Assembly: GCF_910596095.1 (NCBI RefSeq)
Contig: NC_056544.1
Span: 11,269,155-11,333,154, forward strand
DNA length: 64,000 nt
Origin: Thunnus maccoyii
Taxonomy: Eukaryota > Chordata > Actinopteri > Scombriformes > Scombridae
Direction of reading: 5' to 3'
The position numbers and the translations under genes are program-made. The notes under the pieces are model-generated. The model was not told the origin of the DNA and searched no databases. It was given only the letters and a program-made list of their open reading frames with translations. Every line of letters begins with the position of its first letter. Within the stretch, counting starts at the first letter, position 1. Positions 39,169 through 64,000 of the stretch are shown here, one piece after another.

Positions 39169-39905
39169 TTTAAACAACACACACTTAAAACAAGAGTCTT
39201 CCTTTCTTCATCATCACACAAACTGCAAGGTACAGACTCACAGTATGTATGGATATTGCATTTCTGTGTGAGTGAGTGAGTGACAGTGTTCATGTATGAA
39301 ATAAACTGTATTTTACATATGTAGTATATGAGCTCATGTCTGCCAATATGTGTATAGGTTCCATTTCATATCCGTGAACTGTAACCCCCGTTCTTACCAC
39401 TGACTCAAGTGAATAAAACAGGTGGGGCCGGAGGGGTGAGGGGAGGAAACAACACGATAACGTTTGGCAAAAACCATCATGGTTGCAGCGATGAGGACGT
39501 GGGTGAGCGATGAGTCAATGTGACACAGCCTGCAAATATTTCTCCATATGTCCTTGTCTTTGTTCAGCTTTCAGGGTGAGACACCAAATCTCTGTGCTCG
39601 TAAACCATACCCCAGACTGTACACAGGGAGGGGGAGGGAGGAGGGGGGGGGGGCATGGAGGAGACAGAGTAAGCACGCAAATAATAGAACAAGAGACAGA
39701 GAGTGAAAGAGGGAAGTATAGTAGAGAAGCGAGAGGACTAGTTCATAGGAGAGAGAGTGGCTTTGTGGCTGATAGTCTCTCGATGACAGGGTGAACAGTC
39801 AGACGGGGTTGGGGAGGTCAGGGAGAGTATAGATGGGCGGTGAGCTGGAAGGGTAAAGGAGGACAGAGGGGAAACTAGACGTCACTTCTCCCATTTTGTC
39901 TCATT

Positions 39906-50903
<10,998 letters not shown>

Positions 50904-52338
50904 TCACCGGTCAACACGCCTCACTCCGATTCTGCAACCTATGGACAAAGTACAGTACCGAGATCATTCAAAATTCCTACATAGTGTTAACAAACAGAGC
51001 TACACATATTGATAATAAACATGGTGAGGGGACAGCAATTGCTCATAATGACAGCAAAGTAAGGACAGTTTCCTTTCTTGAAGACATTCCTGACTTGGGG
51101 ATAGTGCAGTTAAAAAAAAAAATCTGGTCCTAAGACCACAACAAAAATTATCAAAATGTGCCTCAAACAGAAAGGGGAAACATAAATAATTTATGAGGAC
51201 TTTATACAGTATGTTGTCTCAGAAATATGAAGCCATAGATCTTAAAAATGCACAAAAGTGACAATTCATGGCTTATGACTTCTGTATGTCTCCAGCTCTG
51301 TTACAGGTGAAGTACAGGGTTTAAGGGAATACCACACATTCCTTACTTTATAATCTGTGTTGGGTGAGGGATTAGTATGACTCAAAGAGCAGTGGGAAAA
51401 ATGGGATACTCTTAACAACTTAAGTGCCTTTTTCTTACGTTAGTGTAAGGAAGTTGTGGCAGGCTGGTCTGACACTGTGGTGGGCCACCTTAAATCTGTG
51501 TATAAGAAACACTGAGCTCAGAAACAAAAATACACACCAACTAGTACCTTCAGTTAAACCTCAGGTCACAAGTGCCATAAAGAGTCAACTTAACAATCAC
51601 TAGTATCATATGTTAAGCTGTCAACTCGTACCTACAGCGGAGATCTATACGAAGAGTGGACTAAGGGAAGTGTATTTATGAATGGAGATTAGCGAAAATG
51701 TATATTAGCCCGTACAAGAGGAAATGCATCTATTCTACTGTCTGAACCCATCTGAACATTAAACTTTAACTTAACGAGGCCCTTGTGTTGTTCTGTAAAA
51801 TGTGTTATAATAGATAAGAATTACACTGCCCCTTTGCAGACATGGAAAGGCCCAATTTGGCTCAGCCGGTTACTTGATAGCCTTCAGCAGGCTAACTTTA
51901 AGGGTGGGGAACAAGTCGGGTGAAATAGTAAAACAACGGTAACTTACCGTTAATGTGAACAATTAACGTTAGCTTGCCTAGAATACATCTTTGTTCTCGG
52001 GTTTCAACTCATCCACACTGAGAAGAACACCGGTAAATGCATTTCACACTGTTAACATGTAAAATGGTACAACGGCTAGTTACATTTGGCACTGAATGAC
52101 GAACCCCAAAGTTGTTAGAAAATGACAGCTATTAAACAGTGTCGATGTTGAAATATATCTATATATAGCATAGCTAAATTCTGAAATCACAGCTCTCTTC
52201 TGTCATTTTCGATCTGAAGCTAACCTGCTAAGCTAACGCTAGCTGCCGTTACCCGAGCTCAAAGCTAGCGGTTGCTGATTTTGTGTAAAGAAAAAAAACG
52301 TCCCTACGACACAAACCGAAATTAAGGGAAATACTTAC

Positions 52339-52560
52339 CAATCTGGCCACTGTTTCTTTTACCAAGTTCTGGACTTTATTAGCTTGGTGTCAGTAAACAG
52401 ATTTCGCAGCTGCTAAAGGTTGTATCCATGGCCCAGACTGGCCACACACACACATACACACACAATATAGCTTGCTTTCACACCGGAAAGAAGAGGAACC
52501 TTTGCCCCGGCGGGTGCACACACACGGTACTCTTTCAGGGTCGCACTGCCGCTCGGAGGA
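52339..52560 (-). promoter_or_regulatory. dpp9: dpp9 5' UTR exon 1 and promoter region
   Basis: A strong donor (GTAAGTAT, minus strand) lies directly after the exon ending at 52339. The next exon begins at 50931 after a TTGCAG acceptor and carries the long-form ATG at 50903. Transcription probably starts within 52400-52560, where the sequence is locally richer in CG. The rps15 3' end is only about 0.5 kb upstream in the same orientation. A short (CA)n tract (about 52443-52462) lies here. Confidence 0.5.
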
Positions 52561-53058
52561 GGCATCGGTGCAGCGTAGCGCGGTGTTTCCTCGTCTCCCA
52601 GAAACGGACTCTTGTATTTTTAATTATCTTTCTGCTCTGACTTCTGGTAAACATGTTTAAGTTCAGACAATGTCAGCAAAAAAGCTGCAGTTTAGTAACT
52701 TAACGAGCTCCAAAGCCACCACATATATGAACTGTTTCAGTCTGTACTATACTTGGGTTTTCCTCTTTTTTTGTAAATTTTTTTTAAGTCTATTTTAAGT
52801 CTTAGTAGATTAATCATGCAGTCAGAAATAAACAATCACATATGTTGAATGTACTTATTCAGGTTTTCCAATATTAATCACAACCAACAGAGCACCAAAC
52901 ATTCTGTACATTCTTTCACAATTATCTTGAAGCCAGCCACTGTTAATCACAGTCAAACACTCAACTTTGTATGAAAACACCCTGTACAAACATTTTCATT
53001 TTGAGGCAGTATGCTAAAGAAAGCAAAGCAGACAAGTTTTGTGGAGCACCCAATTGTC

Positions 53059-53064
53059 TTTATT
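53059..53064 (-). terminator. rps15: rps15 poly(A) signal
   Basis: AATAAA on the minus strand, 22 bp after the rps15 stop codon, gives the very short 3' UTR typical of ribosomal-protein mRNAs. Confidence 0.8.
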
Positions 53065-53085
53065 TATACAAAGTATACAGCCATT

Positions 53086-56750
<3,665 letters not shown>

Positions 56751-56765
56751 CTTGCCTGAGGTTCA

Positions 56766-56774
56766 GGGGAAAAG
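56766..56774 (-). promoter_or_regulatory. rps15: rps15 5' TOP tract
   Basis: On the minus strand CTTTTCCCC lies 16 bp before the ATG. This is the expected terminal oligopyrimidine start of a ribosomal-protein mRNA. The exact start nucleotide is inferred. Confidence 0.6.
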
Positions 56775-57102
56775 AACGGGCAAAAGTCTCGCTGGGCCTG
56801 ATATCGCGCGATTTCAGATCAAACATCCGGCGGTGTCTTCCGGTAGTAGTTCCCTTTGTGAACAGCAGGTGGTGCAGTTTGTGTTCAGTGTCAAGTTTCC
56901 TACCAACGTGTCCCATTTTTATTATCGTTTCTAACTGCACATTAAACTGTGGCACAGAGTTCTACACATCAGGAGGAGGAAAAAAAGCAGTTATAGAGAA
57001 AAACAGTATGTTGTGGATGATCTGTATCTTTAGTGTTTGAAAGACATGTAGCTTACCAACTCATGACAGGATCAGAGGTGGAAAGTAAACTTCAGTGTTT
57101 CC

Positions 57103-57164
57103 ATTTTGTGAGACACCAGCATATTTGATATATATATATATATATCAAATATGCTGGTGTCTCA

Positions 57165-57170
<6 letters not shown>
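57103..57170. repeat. 68-bp perfect palindrome
   Basis: The two 34-bp halves are exact reverse complements with no spacer, centred between 57136 and 57137 in an alternating AT core. The outer part reads ATTTTGTGAGACACCAGC. A (TA)n tract (57169-57194) and the truncated Tc1-like element follow immediately. Confidence 0.9.
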
Positions 57171-57198
<28 letters not shown>

Positions 57199-57199
<1 letters not shown>

Positions 57200-57710
57200 C
57201 AAAATAAAGTATCTTAGTAAGGTGTTGGGCCACCACAAGCCACCAGAACAGTTTCAATGCGCCTTGTCATTGATTCTACAAGTCCCTGCACTCTACTGGA
57301 GGGATGAACACCATCCTTTTTATGATGGTGGTGGAGAGCACTGTCAAACATGTCAGTCCAAAATCTCCCATAGGTGTTCAACTGGGTTGAGATCTGGTGA
57401 CTGTGAAGGCCATAGCATATGACTCACATCATTTTTATACTCATCAAACCATTCGGTTACCCCTCATGCCCTGTGACTTGGGGCATTGTCATGCTTAAAG
57501 AGACCACTCCCATCAGGATAGAAATGTTTCATCATTGGATAAAGGCGATCACTCAAAACTACTTTGTACTGATTTGCAGTGACTCTTCCCTCTAAGGGGA
57601 CAAGTGGACCCAAACCATGCCAGCAAAATGGCCCCCAAAGCAGAACAGAACCACCAGATCCCCTCAGTGTAGGGGTCAAACATTCAGACATTTAATGTGT
57701 CAAACGTCTG
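57199..57710 (-). mobile_element. Truncated Tc1-like element, second copy
   Basis: Read on the minus strand, a degenerate terminal repeat (CAGACGTTTGACACATTAAA) sits beside TA at 57711-57712. It leads directly into the C-terminal transposase region (57464-57691: TLRGSGGSVLLWG, GRVTANQYKVVL, DDNAP-type block read as HDNAPSHRA). Frame breaks separate this from a [24 protein letters not shown] part and the Glu motif. The first Asp of DDNAP is His here. The distal terminal repeat is gone, replaced by a (TA)n tract. The N-terminal part is missing exactly as in the 21200 copy. Confidence 0.75.
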
Positions 57711-57765
57711 TAGATAGATAGATACTTTATTAATCCCAAAGGGAAATTAAAATGTTACAGCTGCC
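57711..57765 (-). repeat. Retroelement 3' tail-like sequence with (GATA)n
   Basis: The sequence 'tagatagatagatacttta' followed by 'ttaatcccaaagggaaatt' matches a tail I recognise from fish LINE-type elements, here in inverse orientation. Only the tail is present and the family was not assigned. Confidence 0.45.
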
Positions 57766-59010
57766 AACAATGAGGTAAAAAAAAAAGGTAAAAGAAACAA
57801 ATGCAATTAAAGGCAAAATTATTTGCGTTTGTTCCTTTTACCTCATTGTTTTTTGTATCTCATTATTGGCTGCTGTTTATTCTTAGTGTATAGTGGTCAG
57901 AGGTCAAAAGTCCCAAATTATTTTGAACGCTTTCAGGACCAATGATGATAAGAACCTCTGTCTTCCTCTTTTAATTTTATTTTGAATTTTTTTTTTTTGC
58001 TACACCCATGTAAGTTTTGAAACACATGGTTACAATTTGAAAGTTGGACTTTCATTTGTGATTAGGTTTTTCCAGAACTGCAACTGTTACTTAACTTAAG
58101 GTTTGGAATATTTTACTTTTTGATTTAAAGGACTGATCCTCTGCAACAACCACACTGAGGTGCCCTTCAGCTGTCAACCAGACTCAACGTCTTTTCAACC
58201 TGTTGCTGGTAGGAGTTGGCTTTTCTTTTTAAACACAACTATAAAAAAAACTTAAGTCAAAGAATTGTTGTCTAATGAAAATATAGGAACTTAAAAAGAG
58301 TCAGTTTCAATCCTCAAAAACAGAATATTTTCTCACTTCCTCTGTTCGAATTTACCCTTTCAGATAGTTTTGGTTTTATTTACTCAGATATCTATCTGCC
58401 TCCAGCCCAATGCAAGGGTGAAAGGCAAGATGAAATATGTTTTTATCTGTATCTTCTTTATCAACTTCACTGTAGACATGAAGGTCTAAAATCTGATTGT
58501 AGAGATTATTTGAATTAGTTTTCTTTTATTTGATTTGCTGCATTCTTGATCTGATTTATACTAATTCATGCATGTGGAGTGGGCACAGTTGTATGCGGAC
58601 TTTTCTTTTGTGTTGCTGTAAAATTTTTAAAATGTAAAAATCCCAATTCACCCCCAGTTTTCAACAGAATTCTCAAAACCTGGACAGTAAAACCAAAACT
58701 ATCTGCATGGCTTGATAAACTGGAGGGTAAGTGTGTACATTTAAAAAATATCTTTTTAAAACAATACAGACTGTCTGTTATTGTAAGGACTTATCATACA
58801 GTAGTGCACAGTAATGTAGTAATAGTGCAACTTGTGTACTGTACTAAGAGCTGGTGTTTCATAACCCTTCCTGTTTTGTTCATCATCTCTGACCAACTGG
58901 TTTGTTATCATTTTTAAGCACTGATAGATATGCTTCCAGGCACCTGAACAATGCTACACTACTGCAGATTATAATAAACATTACACTAATACATATACAA
59001 ACAACACCAG
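57766..59010. other. Intergenic region between rps15 and cnn2
   Basis: An imperfect hairpin (arms 57786-57806 and 57823-57843, 19 of 21 bases paired) lies at the left edge. The rest is AT-rich with no recognised gene; the frame at 58579-58917 has no domain signature. Confidence 0.5.
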
Positions 59011-59026
59011 ATAATGAATACACATC

Positions 59027-59032
59027 TTTATT
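59027..59032 (-). terminator. cnn2: cnn2 poly(A) signal
   Basis: AATAAA on the minus strand about 1.1 kb after the cnn2 stop codon implies a 3' UTR of about 59010-60117. Its AT-rich composition is consistent with a long untranslated region. Confidence 0.5.
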
Positions 59033-60117
59033 ACACCGTATTCACAAAAACATACTTCTCAAGTCAATTATTTTTCCACTGGCATAAAGATTATTCCAGA
59101 AGAAAAAAAAAAGTATAGTTCAATACGAAATGAGTCAAGGTAGAAAAAACAGCCCCCATTCAAATCACAAATATGCATAAATAAAAAAAAAATCTTAAAT
59201 GATCAAATATAATCATAAGATTGGTTTGCATATCAACCAATATTGAAGAATGATTCACTTAAACATTATTCAATGACAAAAAAATCCAGTATTCTTGCTT
59301 GGAATGTTCAAAACTTCACTTGAGTATTTTTTATCCACTTCCCCTACTGTCTTTAATCCAAAGAAAACAAGTTTAACTCCAGTTGGACTGGTTATGCAAA
59401 CAAAGGAAATATTTCTTCCATTAAAAAAAAAAAAATGAGTGAGGAGAGAGACAGAATAGAAAAGCTAAGACTGGTTTGTTCTAACATATCCATTTTGTTC
59501 CCTCATCTGTCTGAAAACTCTTTACTATATGTGAATGACAAATACTGAAGATACTGAAGAAGTAAAAAACACAAACAGATGTACATTCTCATTCACAGGA
59601 GTTAAATTGATGTTGTTTATACAGATGATTCAGCTATAACATACATACAAGCATGGGCTTCTTTTTTTAAAGTCAAAATAACATGCGTTTTCTAAAAAAC
59701 TCCCTAAAGTTTCACTTTTACTTTCATGTTCCCATTACAAAAACTTAGGGATCTCCCTTAACACAACTAATGAGTCAGCAAAAACCACTGGAAAAAATAG
59801 TGGGGATTTGGCACATTACAAAAATCCCTGGGATATAAAACTAGCTAAGCCAAAGGACTGGCTTTTGTGGTCACTTTAAATATTAAAAAAAAAAAAAAAA
59901 AAATCACAGAAAAACAGTTCATCATGATATGTGTTACAATGGTTTTGCACAAATAGGGGTAAGAAAACATTTTCATACAATACTAACAGGATATGACCCA
60001 AAAAAGGTACAACATCCTAATGGATATAAAAAATAAACCGCCTGCCTTGACATGGTGTTGCAGGACATGCTTCCTTGACACAATCTCTCTCTCCCCCTCT
60101 CGGCTCCCTTCTTCCCC

Positions 60118-63100
60118 TTAGTAATCTGTCCCATCTTCTTGGTACACCTGCTCCTCTTCCTGGTAACCTTGGTAACCCTCGTCTTGGTAATCTGGGATGT
60201 AGTCGCGGACTCCGCCTGCCCCGTTTTGCTCATCTGGGACTTCTCCAGCTTTAGGACAGTACTTAGCGTCGTAGATCTGCCGTCCCAGGCCGAAGTTCTG
60301 GCCGCTCTGGTTTGCTCCCTGGCTGTATCCCATCTGCAGGGACATGGTGGTGTTGTCACACTTGTCTGTGCCCAGCTTCTGGTCGTAGATGGCACGCCTT
60401 GTTCCTGGAGCAGTCATTCCAGCCTGTGGGAGACACAGACAGAGGAATAAGACAGCTAGAAAACACATTCAGTTTTACTTTTTCTTAAGTGCAATTATGT
60501 TGCAAACAGATCCAGTGTCAGCTTTCCCTCGTTGGAGAAAATCCAGGGTTTTACAGCTTTCGACAAGACTAAACAAGACACCTGCTCACAGCAGTCGAAT
60601 TACGGGGAATAACTGATGCTAAATACCCTGAGGCTCATTTCCACTGCAATCCTACAATAATGACTTCATAACAAGCAAGGAATGTGTTCCAGTACCTGGC
60701 TCGCCCCCTTGTTGGTTCCCATTTGCAGACTGATGGTTGTGTTGTCCATGGGGGGCTGGATTTGAACTTTGGGGTCATATAAGTGCCTCCTGGTGCCATA
60801 TGCATTCATACCTGCCTGACTGGCACACTTGTTGGTCCCCATCTAAAGAGAAAAAGCACAAAAAAATAAATAAATTAACAAAAAAAAAAAAAAAAATCTA
60901 CAATTAATTGTCATACGAGACTTATAAAAAAACAAACATTTACTGTAAAACAACTTAAACAGAAGTTAAATGTTCCTTAATGTTGTAATTATGCAAGTTA
61001 AGTAAGTAATATTCACAAAGTTTTGACACCAAGAAAACATCCTTTAACATTTCAGTGAGCTGTCTGCTATGGCTACATTCAAATGAAGCTTGTGACAGCA
61101 AGTTATTTTCTCTTCCTCTCTGTTTCGGTAGCCTTCATATCTACTTGACATCTTTCTTGGCAACGGAACCAATAACAAAACAGAGAAGCTTAAGAGGAAG
61201 AGAACAATGAGCAGCTCTTACACAGAAGTATGCTCTGCTTGACATGATCATGACAATCTCTGGTTTCGCAATAGTTTCACCACATGCGGTATAGAGAGCT
61301 CAGCTTTCCAAGCATGTGAGGTGCCTCTCCTCTGTCAGATTCAGCCAAAAATATCAAATTCATAAGCTGTGTCTGGTTTTGTGGGATTTTGTTTTACAGT
61401 CAGATACTTTTTTCCCCTTCATCTGAGTGAAGATATGACAACCTGGGATTTCTTTGTCCTGTCACAATGGATTACATTATCTTCCACAGCCTCGAGTATC
61501 ACTGTCGGACCTGTGCCAAAATAAACTGCAGTCGTGTTTAAATAAAGGCTGTTTGCTATTTTGAAATGACAACTAACCGAGAAATGGTTGGAGACACCTT
61601 GGCCAGCAAGATTTAAATCTGACAGGTGAGGAGATTTTAGGCTGAAGTGTACACAAGGCTCAGTTTTCTGTGGTTTGAGCAGAGTTTCAGATGTAACACC
61701 CTCCACATTCTTTATATTTTTTGGGCATTTTACGAGGAGAGAGAGACACACAGGGAACAATATGCACCAAAGGTCCGCTGGCAGGATTGAACCGCCGACA
61801 TTTTAAACCGTGCTGTTCAGCCAGCGCCCTCAAGACCGTCTGTACTGTACCTGTAGGCCAATGACGCACTGTCCAGCCTTCATCTTCTCCTCATCAAACA
61901 TCCTCTCCTGCTTGTCTGCGTACTTCACCCCAATGTCCACCCGGGAATGGCAGCCCTTGGTCTTAGCCTGGAGAAAATATAGTGTAGAAGGTCGTCATGG
62001 TGGAGATCCAAAAATCCAAACATTCATAACAGTAACTGCGGTTCACTAAGCACTGTAGCCTGAGGGAACACACATCAGATATAACTAAAGTGTTGACATA
62101 CTGAGATGTAACAATAGTATAAGATATAATCTGTTTATGATAGTTCGAGACTCACCATGCTAGCAAGTGCGAGCAGCGTTGTCTGGACCTGTGTCATGTT
62201 GCCATTCTCAAACAGGTCGTTGGCTTCAAAGATATCATGAGGCTTCAGTCCATACGTTGTGGTGGCTTTGATGAAGTTGGTCAGGTTCTCCAGCTAAAAA
62301 CCACACCAATATAAACGGTTTAAACAAGATCAACACTGTTTGTACAGGATTTAAAATGAATGAGGTGTGATCATTTCTCTGTACGCATTTCATCTTAAAT
62401 GTTCCTATTAACAAAAAGCAGTCATATATCTGTAAAAAAACATGTGTCTCAATCTCAAATCTCAAACAGGGCACTGAGTTTACTGTGACTGGTTACACCT
62501 TAGTAAAGAAACCAGTTTAAGACGCTGCTATAAGCAGTGGCTGTAAAAGCAAGCAAATGCAAGTATAACCATGACCTCGCATGATTCAATGTACCAACAT
62601 CCCAATTGGTAGAAAATGATCAAAGCACAACATGACAGCACAAGGAGCTATTTGGTAACAACGTACAAAAGCACGTCTCTGATTGCATGAACCATCATCA
62701 CTGGTGTCAATGAACCAGTGCTACAAAAATAAATAAAGTGACATCATCTCTATGCGGTTAACATGATCTCACCGCACCCTCAATTAGCTGAAAAACATGA
62801 GCAATCAACTAACTCACCTGATGCCAGTTCAGCGCTGACTTGTTGATCTTTTTCACAGAGCCTGGCTGAAGCTTGTTGATAAGACTGAGAATGAAAGGAG
62901 GAAAATGTTTCAAATTTCCAAACAATTGTACGTATTAAAAACAGATGATCAAGGCTCTCATGCCACAGTGGAATGGGAATTTTTTTTAATCTCTACTTAC
63001 TCGCACAGGATTACTCCATTCTTCAGGCCTTTCTGGAAGTCAGGGCCGATGGAGGTGCCGGTGATGTCCTCAATCCAGATCCTCAGCTCCTCTTCCTTTT

Positions 63101-63122
63101 GAGGGTCGTACTTCTGTGCGAT
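60118..63122 (-). CDS. cnn2: Calponin 2 (first coding exon not found)
   Basis: Calponin 2 is an actin-binding cytoskeletal protein. Coding exons, 5' to 3': 63001-63122, 62818-62884, 62156-62293, 61851-61967, 60696-60842, 60118-60423. They join in frame to 298 residues. The first exon, which in relatives encodes about 20 residues ending just before the KYDPQKE motif, is not visible in 63123-64000 and probably lies beyond the window. The calponin-homology domain spans the first four exons shown ([19 protein letters not shown] to [16 protein letters not shown]). Three calponin repeats follow: [30 protein letters not shown] and [15 protein letters not shown]. The last repeat with [13 protein letters not shown] favours cnn2 over cnn1 and cnn3. 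The tail is acidic and Tyr/Gln rich, ending GTDY. Confidence 0.92.
61690..61836 (-). mobile_element. tRNA-derived SINE fragment in cnn2 intron
   Basis: On the minus strand an A-box-like TGGCTGAACAGCACGG (61808-61823) and a B box GGTTCAATCC (61784-61793) are spaced as in a tRNA. They are followed by 'ctttggtgcat' and a CT-rich stretch typical of fish SINE bodies. The acceptor stem does not pair, so it is not a working tRNA gene. The head begins about 14 bp inside the intron from the donor of exon 61851-61967. Confidence 0.6.
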
Positions 63123-64000
63123 CTGTTCGGGCAGAGTGATCAAAGGTCACGTGTGTTCCACCAGCAGCGATAATGGCCGGTAGGATATTTTTTTAGTAAA
63201 TGAATTCACTTATTCACAGACTGTCACAAACCACCCACACAAACCACTAAAGAGCCTTTATGAGAAGAAGAAAACTCAAGACACACCACCAATAACCGAG
63301 CCGCATCTATAATGACAGAACTGCGGATAATTATACATCACAAAACCAGTCTGTCCTCAAAAGTTTATTTTGACTGCATGCAATCATGTTTCACGGTCAC
63401 CCTTATTTTTCACTTTGCCTCGACATAGTTTGCTCTGTGTACTCAGAGTTTTTTGTCTTTTTCAGCCCTCATAAATAAGAAGGTGACACTGACATGACCA
63501 AACACACACACACACAAGTTTGTGCAGTTATCCCTGTTAAGACATTGCATTGACTTCCATTTATCGTGGATAGCCTAACCATAACCTTAGAAATGATGTT
63601 TTGCCTCATTAGGACTGGGTTTTGGTCCCCATGAGGTCTAAAGGTCCCGACAAAGTCGATGTTTATACCGGAAAAGGTCCCAAAGAGGTAACAAAAACGC
63701 ACACTCACACACACACGGATATCCTGTTTTGTAAACTGCTAAATTCTCCCCTGAAGCGCAGGAAGGCAGTTGCTGACAAGAGGAGGGTGTGTTTGAAGGG
63801 GCTTAACATGGCACAAAGATTGACTTTCAGTTCTGGTTGTCACTACTGAGGTGCTACTTAGATTTATAAGCGTTTCTCTATTGATGACAGAGGTGTGAGG
63901 AATTCTAAAAGGAGGCCATTCAGGAAGAGCTTTATGACTACACAAACAACAGTTCAGTTAAATGTGTGACTGGCTGGAAAGCAGAAATGAAAGGACAAAA
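63123..64000. other. cnn2 intron 1 (partial) with (CA)n-containing repeat
   Basis: The acceptor before 63122 opens this intron, which runs off the window. Sequence at about 63500-63720 ('ggtttataccggaaaagg'-type block flanked by CA runs at 63502-63516 and 63698-63716) resembles a common teleost interspersed repeat. No exon was recognised. Confidence 0.45.

Noticed and set aside
61772..61836. Possible tRNA gene on the minus strand
   Set aside because: A-box and B-box spacing fits, but the acceptor stem does not pair and the body continues as a SINE. It is treated as a tRNA-derived SINE.

Overview
This is nuclear DNA from a ray-finned fish, most likely a percomorph teleost. It has spliced vertebrate genes with GT-AG introns, AT-rich intergenic DNA, and many teleost-type DNA-transposon relics (hAT-like and foldback MITEs, Tc1-like and pogo-like fragments), a tRNA-derived SINE and microsatellites. 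I saw no CRISPR array, operon or prokaryotic gene.

Layout. kcnv2 (minus, 1876-7105) is a four-coding-exon gene for a silent Kv8.2 potassium-channel subunit. rps28 (plus, 8457-9898, with a separate 3' UTR exon at 11275) encodes a 69-residue small-subunit ribosomal protein. About 18 kb of gene-free, repeat-rich DNA follows. angptl4 (plus, 29714-35548) has seven coding exons and encodes a secreted lipoprotein-lipase inhibitor. dpp9 (minus, 39906-50903) has 20 coding exons and encodes a cytosolic/nuclear prolyl dipeptidase. rps15 (minus, 53086-56750) has four exons, the first contributing only the ATG. cnn2 (minus, 60118 to beyond 63122) is calponin 2; its first coding exon was not found in the window. 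All exon boundaries were read from the sequence: frames join, splice sites are GT-AG, and lengths match the families (538, 69, 473, 885 or 861, 145, and at least 298 residues).

Context. rps28, angptl4, dpp9, rps15 and cnn2 all have human counterparts on 19p13, so most of the window is one conserved block. kcnv2, whose human counterpart is on chromosome 9, is the outsider, and KANK3, which lies between RPS28 and ANGPTL4 in human, is not seen here. The genes do not form a pathway.

I found no undescribed biological system. The observations most worth following are: a DR1 (PPAR/RXR-type) site in angptl4 intron 3, where the mammalian gene also carries its PPAR element; the absence of a canonical furin site in the Angptl4 linker; a conserved long-form (nuclear-localisation) first coding exon and a NAGNAG acceptor in dpp9; a 68-bp perfect palindrome next to a truncated Tc1-like element; and two Tc1-like copies that share the same internal deletion.
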